A stretch of DNA of 21,126 nt from DATAES01 sp036257895 (GTDB lineage Bacteria; Actinomycetota; Acidimicrobiia; Acidimicrobiales; JACDCH01). The stretch covers positions 1-21,126 of the forward strand of contig DATAES010000282.1 in assembly GCA_036257895.1 (NCBI GenBank), written 5' to 3'. The position numbers were made by a program, and so were the translations under genes. Positions within the stretch are counted from its first letter, which is position 1, and every line of letters starts with the position of its first letter. The notes under the pieces are model-generated. The model had not been told where the DNA came from, did not search any database, and saw only the letters and a list, made by a program, of their open reading frames with translations. Of the stretch, positions 6,280 through 13,406 are shown piece by piece.

Positions 6280-8076
6280 GTGTCCGCCCGCATGGCTGTG
6301 GTCGTCGCGCTCGCGGCGGCGGCAGGTGCATGGCTCGAGCGGGGCGTCTCGCCGTGGATCGGCGGTGCGCTCGTGCTGGCTGCACTCGCCACCCGCTGGC
6401 CGCTGGCGCTCGCTGTCGCTGTCTTCCTGTTCGCGGGTGGGCTCGCGGCGCGCGCGGAAGCGGGCTTGGAGCCGGTGCCATCGGGGGCGTACTCGGGCAC
6501 GGTGACGCTGCTCAGCGATCCGGAACCGGCGCCAGGCGATGCTCTGCGTGCCGACATACGGCTCGACAGCGGCGTGCACCTCGAAGCCATCGCGCGAGCC
6601 ATGTCCGCGGGCTCGTTCCGAGCGCGCGCCGCTGGTGAGCGCGTCACGGTCAGCGGGCGCACTCGCCGGCCACCGCCCGGCAGCGGCTGGCTGCGAACTC
6701 GTCATGTCGCCGGTCAACTCGAGATCGATCAGATCACCGCATGGTCCGGCGGCGGGTGGCCGGCGCGGGCGGCGAACGCGGTGAGGGCGATGTTGCAACG
6801 CGGCGCGACGGCGCTACCCGAGCGGCAACGGCCGTTGTTCCTCGGGTTCGTGCTGGGCGACACACGGGGCCAGCCGGCCGACGTGACCGATGACTTTCGC
6901 GGTTCCGGCCTCACGCATCTGTTGGCGGTCTCCGGCGAGAACGTGGCGTTCGTCCTCGCGCTTGCGGGTCCGGTCCTTCGGCGGCTGTCGCTCCGGCCTC
7001 GGTTCGTCGCCACGATCACGGTGATCGCTTTCTTCGCGCTGGTCACCCGGTTCGAGCCCTCGGTACTGCGCGCATCCGTGATGGCGGCGCTGGCCGTGAC
7101 CGCCACGACGCTCGGCCGCGAGGCGTCGCGCCTCCGGCTGCTTGCGCTCGCGGTCGCGCTGTTGATCGTGATCGACCCGTTCCTGGTGCGCGCCGTCGGC
7201 TTCCAACTCTCGGTGGCCGCTTGCGCCGGCATCGTGTTGCTCGCGCCGCGGCTGGCACGGGGCATTCCGGGGCCGCGCATGGTGTCCGACGCGCTCGCGG
7301 TCACGATCGCGGCCCAAGCGGGCGTGGCACCTGTCCTCGTGGTCGTGTTCGGAGGCGTCCCGCTGGCGAGCATCCCGGCCAACATGCTGGCGGCGCCTGT
7401 CGCGGCCGCCGTGATGGTTTGGGGCGTCGGCGCCGGGATCGTCGCCGGACTGTTGGGGCCCCGCGCCGCGACGTTCTTGCACTGGCCGACGAACGTGATG
7501 ATCACGTGGATCGCGGACGTCGCGCACTGGGGCGCAACGATGCCGCTGGGCGAACTCGGAGCGCGCCACCTCGCAGTGCTCGCACTCGGAGTCGCCATCG
7601 TGGTCGTCAGCGGACGACTCGGCCCGGGAGCATTCGTTGCCCCGACGGCACGGGCGGGCGGATGCGCGTTGATCGCACTCGCTTTGGTCATGCCGGCGCT
7701 GATGCTGCACTCGCCGCCCGACGGTCCCCTGGACCTCGGTGCAGGTGCGGTGCTCTGGCGCGGCGGGGGCGGCTCGTTGCTCGAGCTCGACGGCCGGGCG
7801 CGAATCGACGACGTGCTCGAAGGCTTGCGGCGCGCGGGCGTCCGCCGGCTCGACGTCGTGGTGGTCCGCACCTCGTCGTCGTCGATCCCATCTTCGATCG
7901 ACACACTGCGTCGATGGGCGACGATCGGGCACGTGCTCGCGCCGTCCGACTCGACGGTTGCCGGCGCAACGTTGTTGTCCGACGCCGTTGAGCTGCGCAT
8001 CGGCGGTCTCCACGTGACTGCGACTCCCGACCACGGGAGGTTGATCGTCGAGGTGGCCCGCGGACCCCCGGTGTAG
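6280..8076 (+). CDS. comEC: ComEC/Rec2-type competence DNA channel with degenerate C-terminal domain
   Basis: A 598-aa polytopic membrane protein. Two or three N-terminal helices are followed by a soluble OB-like segment (about 70-155, YSGTVTLLSDPEPAPGD to ITAWSGG), then the competence domain with its hallmark FLGFVLGDTRG and SGLTHLLAVSGENVAFVLAL (about 207-226). Multiple helices follow, including PSVLRASVMAAL, VDPFLVRAVGFQLS-type (here IDPFLVRAVGFQLSVAAC) and GGVPLASIPANMLAAPVAA. It transports single-stranded DNA across the membrane. The final 130 residues correspond to the metallo-beta-lactamase region but lack HxHxDH and the other metal ligands, so nuclease activity is unlikely. GTG 6280 has a GAGGAGG site 4 nt upstream. 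The -10-like box for the next gene overlaps its stop. Confidence 0.92.
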   Translation: MSARMAVVVALAAAAGAWLERGVSPWIGGALVLAALATRWPLALAVAVFLFAGGLAARAEAGLEPVPSGAYSGTVTLLSDPEPAPGDALRADIRLDSGVHLEAIARAMSAGSFRARAAGERVTVSGRTRRPPPGSGWLRTRHVAGQLEIDQITAWSGGGWPARAANAVRAMLQRGATALPERQRPLFLGFVLGDTRGQPADVTDDFRGSGLTHLLAVSGENVAFVLALAGPVLRRLSLRPRFVATITVIAFFALVTRFEPSVLRASVMAALAVTATTLGREASRLRLLALAVALLIVIDPFLVRAVGFQLSVAACAGIVLLAPRLARGIPGPRMVSDALAVTIAAQAGVAPVLVVVFGGVPLASIPANMLAAPVAAAVMVWGVGAGIVAGLLGPRAATFLHWPTNVMITWIADVAHWGATMPLGELGARHLAVLALGVAIVVVSGRLGPGAFVAPTARAGGCALIALALVMPALMLHSPPDGPLDLGAGAVLWRGGGGSLLELDGRARIDDVLEGLRRAGVRRLDVVVVRTSSSSIPSSIDTLRRWATIGHVLAPSDSTVAGATLLSDAVELRIGGLHVTATPDHGRLIVEVARGPPV

Positions 8077-8079
8077 GTT
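8074..8079 (+). promoter_or_regulatory. Candidate -10 box (leaderless) for the DHPS-like gene
   Basis: TAGGTT overlaps the comEC stop codon and ends 7 nt before ATG 8087, the same geometry as the thioredoxin and pseudokinase genes. No convincing -35 hexamer is visible at 16-18 bp, and there is no Shine-Dalgarno sequence, so the start could instead be translated from a comEC read-through mRNA. Confidence 0.3.
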
Positions 8080-8086
8080 CGCTTCG

Positions 8087-8917
8087 ATGCACCTCGAGCT
8101 GGGTGGGCAGCAGTTCGACATCACCACCCGGGTCCTGGTGTTGGGGATCCTCAACCGAACGCCCGACTCGTTCTACGACGGTGGCAGCTACTTCGACTTC
8201 GAGGGCTTCTTGCGCAAGGCGGACGCGCTCGTACGCGACGGTGCCGACATCCTCGACGTAGGTGGAGTCAAGGCCGGACCGGGTCCCGAGGTCAGTGAGC
8301 AGGAGGAGCTCGAACGAGTGGCGCCGGCTATCCAGGCCCTGCACAAGCGATTCGACGTACCGCTGTCGGTCGACACGTGGCGCGCCGCGGTCGCGCGCGC
8401 ATGTTTCGAAGTGGGCGCGGTTGTCGGCAACGACATCAGTGGATTCGCCGATCCCGACTACCTCCCCGTGTGTGCCGCAGCCGGTGCGTCGGTCGTAGCA
8501 ACGCACATACGACTGCGACCTCGGGTCGCCGATCCCACACCGGAATACGACGATGTGAGCCGAACCGTCTGTGATTTTCTCGCCGACCGCGCCGCGCAGG
8601 CCGAAGCGACCGGGATCCCGCAGGCCCGCATCATGGTGGACGCCGGGCTGGATCTGGGGAAGACCGAGGAGCAGTCGTTGGAGCTGCTGCGACGCTCGGG
8701 TGGCCTCGCCGCGCTCGGATATCCCGTGCTCCTGTCCGCGTCGAACAAGCGGTTCCTCGGACACCTGCTCGGCACGGAGGTCACCGATCGCAGCGAGGCC
8801 ACGATGGCCGCGCATGCGCTCGGCATCGCGCTCGGATGTCGCATCCTGCGCGCGCACGACGTGCGGTCAGCTCGTCGGGTGGGCGCGGTGCTCTCGTCGA
8901 TTGTCGAGGCGGCGTAG
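8087..8917 (+). CDS. Divergent dihydropteroate synthase homologue (FolP-like)
   Basis: A 276-aa TIM-barrel protein of the pterin-binding family. Recognisable DHPS motifs are GILNRTPDSFYDGG (20-33), GADILDVGG (52-60), VPLSVDTWRA (91-100), GNDISGFADP (114-123), VDAGLDLGKTEEQSLELL (184-201), SNKRFLG (219-225) and RAHDVR (255-260). DHPS joins p-aminobenzoate to dihydropterin pyrophosphate in folate synthesis. Several catalytic-loop residues are altered. The usual STRPG loop reads VKAGPG (61-66), and the usual SRK near the pABA site reads SNK. The MHmrg-type segment reads THIRLRP. No other folate genes are adjacent. It could be a second, FolP2-like paralogue with weak or changed activity, or a working enzyme of this lineage. 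It is followed by holA after 3 bp. Confidence 0.85.
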   Translation: MHLELGGQQFDITTRVLVLGILNRTPDSFYDGGSYFDFEGFLRKADALVRDGADILDVGGVKAGPGPEVSEQEELERVAPAIQALHKRFDVPLSVDTWRAAVARACFEVGAVVGNDISGFADPDYLPVCAAAGASVVATHIRLRPRVADPTPEYDDVSRTVCDFLADRAAQAEATGIPQARIMVDAGLDLGKTEEQSLELLRRSGGLAALGYPVLLSASNKRFLGHLLGTEVTDRSEATMAAHALGIALGCRILRAHDVRSARRVGAVLSSIVEAA

Positions 8918-8920
8918 TCG

Positions 8921-9937
8921 ATGGCGAAGGACAGGCAGGCGCCTGTCACGCTGCTTCGCGGCGACGAACCCTCGCTCGTGCGCGACGCAGTGATCGCGCT
9001 CGTCGACGACTTGGTGGGTGACGCGGACCGCAGCCTCATGGTCGAGGAGGTCGACGTCGCCGGTGACACCGCGGATGAACGCGCCGCCCAACTGCGCGCG
9101 CTCGTGGATGCGGCACAGACACCGCCCTTTCTGACCGATCGTCGCGTCGTCGTCGGACGGGGGTTGCACGCCGCCAAAGCCGACGAGCTCGCCGGTCTTT
9201 CTGCCGTCGTGGCCGCGCCACTCGACGGCACGTACGTGGTGCTGACCTGGGAGAGCGGCGCGGTGCCGAAACGCTTGCTCGACGCGCTGAAGTCAGGTGG
9301 TGGCGAGCAGGTCGACGTGTCGCCCGGGCGCAACGCGAAGGCCTGGGTCAACGAGCATCTCGCCGCGGCAGGTCTCCAGCTCGACAGCGCCGCCCGCGAG
9401 TTGCTCGTCGACCGGTTGGGTGAGGACGTGGCGCGGCTGCGGGGGGTGATCGAAGCCCTCCTGGCGACGTTCGGGGCGAAGGTGTCGTTGTCGGCCGATG
9501 ACATCGAGCCGTATGTCGGCGAACCGGGCGCGCTGGCGCCGTGGGCGCTCACCGATGCGATCGACAAGGGCGCGATCCCCGAGGCGCTCGACCGGCTTCG
9601 TCGCATGCTCGGTCCCGGCGAGCGAGGCGCGCTCCAGATCATGGGTTCGCTGAACGGGCACTACAGCCGGATGCTGGCGCTCGAAGGCGCCGGCGCTCGG
9701 GATCAGAACGACGCCGCCGCGCTGTTGGGCATGCGTGGTTCGACGTTCCCCGCGAAGAAAGCGCTCGATCAGTCGCGGCGGCTGGGCCACGACGGGATCG
9801 TCCAGGCGTTCACATTGCTCGCCCAAGCGGATCGAGACCTGCGAGGTGAGCGCGCGTACCCGCGTGAGATCGCCGACGAGCTGGTGATGGAGATGCTGGT
9901 GGCCAGGTTGGCCAACCTCAGCCGGCTCGCGCGGTGA
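8921..9937 (+). CDS. holA: DNA polymerase III subunit delta
   Basis: A 338-aa protein of the HolA family, which opens the sliding clamp in the clamp-loader complex. It begins with the typical VTLLRGDEPSLVRDAVIALVDDLV, then PPFLTDRRVVVGRGLHAAKADELAGL, TYVVLTWESGAVPKRLLDAL, the domain III region starting PWALTDAIDKGAIPEALDRLRRML, and the C-terminal collar helices (LNGHYSRMLALEGAGARDQNDAAALLG, AFTLLAQADRDLRGE). The length is normal. ATG 8921 lies 3 bp after the DHPS-like stop, so the two are one transcription unit with comEC upstream. The comEC-holA-rpsT-lepA neighbourhood is conserved in many Gram-positive bacteria, and this supports the call. Confidence 0.92.
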   Translation: MAKDRQAPVTLLRGDEPSLVRDAVIALVDDLVGDADRSLMVEEVDVAGDTADERAAQLRALVDAAQTPPFLTDRRVVVGRGLHAAKADELAGLSAVVAAPLDGTYVVLTWESGAVPKRLLDALKSGGGEQVDVSPGRNAKAWVNEHLAAAGLQLDSAARELLVDRLGEDVARLRGVIEALLATFGAKVSLSADDIEPYVGEPGALAPWALTDAIDKGAIPEALDRLRRMLGPGERGALQIMGSLNGHYSRMLALEGAGARDQNDAAALLGMRGSTFPAKKALDQSRRLGHDGIVQAFTLLAQADRDLRGERAYPREIADELVMEMLVARLANLSRLAR

Positions 9938-9952
9938 CGAGCAGGCTCGGCG

Positions 9953-10228
9953 TCACGACTCGGCTTCGGCTGCGATCTTGTGGAGCCGCTTGTGGAGCCG
10001 AGACTTGCGGCGGGCGGCCGCGTTCTTGTGGATCACGCCCTTTGCCGCAGCCTTGTCGAGCCGCTTGTCCGCCGACCGGACCGCATCCGCAGCGTCGTCA
10101 GCACCTTGCTCGGCCGCCGTGAGAGCTCGCTTCACGCGCGTCTTCAGCTCAGAGCGCACGGCCTTGTTGCGGTCGTGCCGCTTGTTGTTCTGACGATTGC
10201 GCTTGATCTGGCTCTTGATGTTGGCCAC
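9953..10228 (-). CDS. rpsT: 30S ribosomal protein S20
   Basis: A 91-aa basic protein starting with GTG 10228: ANIKSQIKRNRQNNKRHDRNKAVRSELKT, then the helical body and a closing KGVIHKNAAARRKSRLHKRL motif that is diagnostic for S20. It binds 16S rRNA in the body of the small subunit. A GAGGA ribosome binding site lies 6 nt before the GTG. Upstream in-frame residues to 10297 do not fit S20 and are left out. It converges with holA (15 bp between stops) and diverges from lepA. Confidence 0.96.
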   Translation of the reverse strand: MANIKSQIKRNRQNNKRHDRNKAVRSELKTRVKRALTAAEQGADDAADAVRSADKRLDKAAAKGVIHKNAAARRKSRLHKRLHKIAAEAES

Positions 10229-10265
10229 GAATGATCCTCGACTGTGGTCGGCAAACAGCCGTACG

Positions 10266-10271
10266 AGGCTA
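10266..10271 (-). promoter_or_regulatory. Candidate -10 box of rpsT
   Basis: On the minus strand, TAGCCT lies 37 nt before the rpsT start, identical to the thioredoxin -10. The -35 region at 17 bp (TGGCGG) is weak. The short leader between them contains the GAGGA ribosome binding site. The opposing lepA start (10345) has only a weak TACCGT candidate at 10329-10334. Confidence 0.35.
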
Positions 10272-10344
10272 GCGGGCGACACCCAAGGCCGCCACATCGC
10301 ATGAAGGGGCGTTACGGGCGGTCATTGGTACCGTCCTCGGCGAG

Positions 10345-12126
10345 ATGGAGATCTCCCGCGCCCGGAACCTCAGCGTCATCGCGCACATCGACCACGGCAA
10401 GACGACGTTGTCGGACCGCATCCTCGAACTGTGCGGCGCCGTCGATCCCCGGGATATGCGGGCGCAGTACCTCGACTCGATGGACCTCGAGCGCGAGCGG
10501 GGCATCACGATCAAGCTGCAGAGCGTCCGGCTGACGTGGCGTGATCACGTGCTGAACCTGATCGACACGCCCGGTCACGTCGACTTCGGCTACGAGGTCT
10601 CCCGGTCGCTCGCGGCGTGCGAGGGCGTCGTGCTCCTCGTGGACGCGGCACAAGGCATCGAGGCCCAGACATTGGCCAACTGCTACCTGGCAATGGAGCA
10701 CAACCTCGAGATCGTTGCCGCGCTCAACAAGATCGACCTTCCTGCGGCCGAGCCGGACCGTTATGCGGACGAGATCGAGCGGGTCCTGGGCATCCCGGGG
10801 GAAGAGATCTTGCAGATCAGTGCGAAGACTGGCGAGGGCGTTCCGCAACTGCTCGACGCTGTGGTCGAGCGCATCCCGCCGCCGGTCGGCGATCCGGACG
10901 CGCCGCTGCAGGCGCTCATCTTCGATTCGCACTTCGATCAGTACCGCGGCGTCATCAGCTCCGTCCGCGTCGTCAACGGAACGTTGACCACCGGCTCGCG
11001 CTTGCGCTTCCTGCAGGCGAACGCAGTGCACGAAGCGGACGAGGTCGGCGTGCAACTTCCGGTGGCGACTCCCGTCGCCAGCTTGTCCGCGGGCGATGTC
11101 GGCTATCTGATCGCCGGCATCAAGGACGTCGGCGAAGCTCGCAGCGGCGAGACGGTCACCAACGCCGCTCGACCCGGCGAGCCGCTGGCGGGCTACCGGG
11201 AACCCAAGCCGATGGTGTTCTGCGGCCTGTATCCGATCGAAGGTGACGACTTCGCCACCCTCCGAGACGCGCTCGAGAAGTTGCGGTTGAACGACTCGAG
11301 CTTCACGTACCAGCCCGAGATGTCACAGGCCCTCGGCTTCGGCTTCCGTTGTGGCTTCCTCGGGCTGTTGCACATGGAGATCGTCCGGGAGCGACTCGAG
11401 CGGGAATTCGGCTTGGCGTTGATCGCAACCGCGCCGTCGGTCGAGTACCTGGTGCACACGACGGCTGGCGAGACGACGGAGGTGCACGGCCCGGCGGAGA
11501 TGCCGCCTGCCCAGGAGATCGAACACATCCAAGAGCCCATGTTGTCGGTGACAATCCTGACACCGGCGTCGTACACGGGCACGCTGATGGAGCTGTGTCA
11601 GCTTCGACGCGGCGTCCAGCAGAAGATCGAGTACCTCTCGCCCGAGCGGGTCGAGCTCATCTATCGCATCCCGCTCGCCGAGGTGGTGGTCGACTTCTTC
11701 GACCAGCTCAAGTCGCGCACGCAGGGGTATGCGAGCCTCGACTACGAACCGTCGGGCTACGAGGTTGCCAACTTGGTGAGGGTCGACATCCTCCTGAACG
11801 GCGTTCCAGCGGACGCGTTCAGCACGATCGTGCACAGGGACAAGGCGTACGACTATGGACGACGCATGGCGGAGAAGTTGCGCGAGCTGATCCCGCGGCA
11901 AATGTTCGACGTCCCCATCCAGGCGGCGATCGGTGGACGCATCATCGCTCGCGAGACAGTCAAGGCGAAGCGCAAGGACGTGCTCGCCAAGTGTTACGGC
12001 GGCGACATCACGCGGAAGCGCAAGCTCCTCGAACGCCAGAAGGAAGGCAAGAAGAAGATGAAGTCAATCGGGCAGGTCGAAGTGCCGCAGGAAGCGTTCA
12101 TCACCGCCTTGCGGCTCGAGGACTGA
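10345..12126 (+). CDS. lepA: Elongation factor 4 (LepA), ribosome-associated GTPase
   Basis: A 593-aa translational GTPase of normal length. G1 is AHIDHGKTT (13-21), followed by the switch region ERERGITIK, DTPGH (74-78) and NKID (128-131). After domains II and III comes the LepA-specific C-terminal domain with SYTGTLMELCQLRRGVQ, DFFDQLKSRTQGYASLDYE, IGGRIIARETVKAKRKDVLAKCYGGDITRKRKLL and the closing KKKMKSIGQVEVPQEAF. This tail distinguishes LepA from EF-G. It acts on the ribosome during initiation or elongation under stress. ATG 10345 gives the standard N-terminus; the upstream GGCGAG is a weak ribosome binding site. It converges with the 77-aa gene 7 bp after its stop. Confidence 0.97.
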   Translation: MEISRARNLSVIAHIDHGKTTLSDRILELCGAVDPRDMRAQYLDSMDLERERGITIKLQSVRLTWRDHVLNLIDTPGHVDFGYEVSRSLAACEGVVLLVDAAQGIEAQTLANCYLAMEHNLEIVAALNKIDLPAAEPDRYADEIERVLGIPGEEILQISAKTGEGVPQLLDAVVERIPPPVGDPDAPLQALIFDSHFDQYRGVISSVRVVNGTLTTGSRLRFLQANAVHEADEVGVQLPVATPVASLSAGDVGYLIAGIKDVGEARSGETVTNAARPGEPLAGYREPKPMVFCGLYPIEGDDFATLRDALEKLRLNDSSFTYQPEMSQALGFGFRCGFLGLLHMEIVRERLEREFGLALIATAPSVEYLVHTTAGETTEVHGPAEMPPAQEIEHIQEPMLSVTILTPASYTGTLMELCQLRRGVQQKIEYLSPERVELIYRIPLAEVVVDFFDQLKSRTQGYASLDYEPSGYEVANLVRVDILLNGVPADAFSTIVHRDKAYDYGRRMAEKLRELIPRQMFDVPIQAAIGGRIIARETVKAKRKDVLAKCYGGDITRKRKLLERQKEGKKKMKSIGQVEVPQEAFITALRLED

Positions 12127-12127
12127 C

Positions 12128-12144
12128 CGACCGCTATTCGGTCG
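12128..12144. terminator. Candidate bidirectional terminator between lepA and the 77-aa gene
   Basis: CGACCG (12128-12133) and CGGTCG (12139-12144) form a perfect 6-bp inverted repeat with the loop CTATT, placed exactly between the two converging genes. The loop contains the stop codon of the minus-strand gene. There is no U-tract, so strength is uncertain. Confidence 0.42.
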
Positions 12145-12367
12145 AGCCGTCGAGTTCGTCGATGACGATCTCGACCTGCGCGTTGTCGCGGATGTTGGCA
12201 TCGACGATGCGGTGGATACGGTCGCGCAGATCAGGCGGGGCCATCGACGGCAGCACCACGGTTTGGATCAGGAGTTCGCTGGCATCGGTGTCGCCGTCGA
12301 GACAGACGGCAACGATGCCGGGCACGGACCGCAGCTCGAGTTCGAGTCGGTCGAGGTCCGGTGTCAT
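12134..12367 (-). CDS. Small acidic hypothetical protein, possibly ACT-like
   Basis: A 77-aa protein starting at ATG 12367, 10 bp after the stop of the diguanylate cyclase gene, so probably in the same operon. The sequence TPDLDRLELELRSVPGIV, AVCLDGD, ELLIQTVVLP, PDLRDRIHRIVDAN, QVEIVIDEL suggests a helix-strand-strand-helix-strand order, similar to small ACT-like regulatory folds. This is an impression from the pattern, not a family assignment. No catalytic motif, signal peptide or membrane segment is seen. The open frame extends further upstream to 12829, but that portion is a shadow of the cyclase gene. Confidence 0.6.
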   Translation of the reverse strand: MTPDLDRLELELRSVPGIVAVCLDGDTDASELLIQTVVLPSMAPPDLRDRIHRIVDANIRDNAQVEIVIDELDGSTE

Positions 12368-12377
12368 CGTTCGGCAC

Positions 12378-13232
12378 TCATCCCTTGCCTGAGGGCGCCT
12401 GCGCGCTCGCGTGCACGATGCCGTTGGCCTTCGCCTCATAGAGACGCTGATCCGCGACTCGGTAGAGCTCGTCGACTGTTGCTGCCTCATCCGGGCACAT
12501 CGCGAGCCCTGCGGTCCATGCAACTTCGCCGACCTCGGCGAAGCCGCCGGTTCCGTGCAAGCGGTCGAGGATCGCCTCCAACGACGACGGGCCTTCCACG
12601 GGGACCAGGAGTGCGAACTCGTCGCCGCCGACGCGGGCTGCGATGTCGCCCGACCGGAGGCTCTGGCGCAGCTGCTCGCCCACTCGACGCAGCGCAGCGT
12701 CGCCTCCCTGATGGCCGACCCGGTCGTTGATCGACTTGAAGCCGTCGAGATCGATGATCGCCAGACCGAAGCTCCACCCATAGCGGACGCTGCGGCTGAT
12801 GGCTGCGGCGAGATGTTCATCGAATCCACGCCGGTTGTAGAGGCCGGTCAGGGAATCGTGCAGTGACTCGTAGCGCAACCGGTCGAGCTTGAGCGCGAGC
12901 TCGCACAGCTGGGTGATGGCGTCGATGTCCGCACCCTCCACCTCGTCGCAAAGCGGGGGCTCTGTGTGGATCCCCGGCCCGAGGGCAAGGATCCTCGACG
13001 GCAGATCGTCAGGGGGTAGTGGGCGCCGGCCGGCGTTGAAGAGCTGAATGCCCAGCACCGGATCGTCGATCACGGCACGCGCTTCGGCAAGGTTCCACGT
13101 CTCGAGCACGCGGTCGAGGCATCGGGCGATGAAGGCGACACCGGAGGGCGCAGATGCGAGCTCGTTGACGAGGTCGGCGAGCAGGGCTCGACTCCGTGCG
13201 TCAGGGTCTGCCCCGCCGCGATGTTCGGTCAC
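12378..13232 (-). CDS. GGDEF-domain diguanylate cyclase with N-terminal GAF-like region
   Basis: A 284-aa protein. The C-terminal domain (about 122-273) begins with the usual LHDSLTGLYNRRGFDEHL and contains the metal/substrate segment AIIDLDGFKSINDRVGHQGGD, the signature GGDEF at 202-206, and the inhibitory I-site RxxD as Arg193-Ser-Gly-Asp196, five residues before GGDEF. It should therefore make c-di-GMP from GTP and be product-inhibited. The N-terminal 115 residues (LLADLVNELASAPSGVAFIARCLDRVLETWNLAEARAVI) look like a GAF-type sensory domain, without recognisable ligand residues. No membrane helix is seen, so it is cytoplasmic. The GTG start has a GGGAGG site. It is in an operon with the 77-aa protein and divergent from hrcA. 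A bldD homologue lies 3 kb away. Confidence 0.93.
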   Translation of the reverse strand: MTEHRGGADPDARSRALLADLVNELASAPSGVAFIARCLDRVLETWNLAEARAVIDDPVLGIQLFNAGRRPLPPDDLPSRILALGPGIHTEPPLCDEVEGADIDAITQLCELALKLDRLRYESLHDSLTGLYNRRGFDEHLAAAISRSVRYGWSFGLAIIDLDGFKSINDRVGHQGGDAALRRVGEQLRQSLRSGDIAARVGGDEFALLVPVEGPSSLEAILDRLHGTGGFAEVGEVAWTAGLAMCPDEAATVDELYRVADQRLYEAKANGIVHASAQAPSGKG

Positions 13233-13327
13233 CGCCCCTCCCTGTCGTCTCCCCGCATCACATCACTCATGCCGGCTCCCGAGCGCTCGCCCTGAGCATC
13301 GACCGCACTGCAGGATACCGGGGGGTC

Positions 13328-13355
13328 TTTGGGCCGGAGGGGGGATCGGTATCAT
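13328..13355 (+). promoter_or_regulatory. Candidate hrcA-dnaJ promoter
   Basis: TTTGGG (13328-13333), a 16-bp spacer and TATCAT (13350-13355) lie 51 bp before the hrcA ATG. The -10 is a good match and the -35 is weak. No CIRCE element was found nearby, which is surprising for an HrcA operon. On the other strand, TATCCT (13317-13312) is a weak -10 candidate for the cyclase gene. Confidence 0.35.
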
Positions 13356-13406
13356 CTGATCGGCGCCGAGACCGTGCGGTACCGCCAGACGGAGCGCCCG
13401 AACTCG

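Noticed and set aside
6729..8154. Long minus-strand open frames of over 400 codons opposite comEC
   Set aside because: Composition is Arg/Ser/Thr/Ala-biased with no recognisable motif; comEC on the plus strand explains the region.
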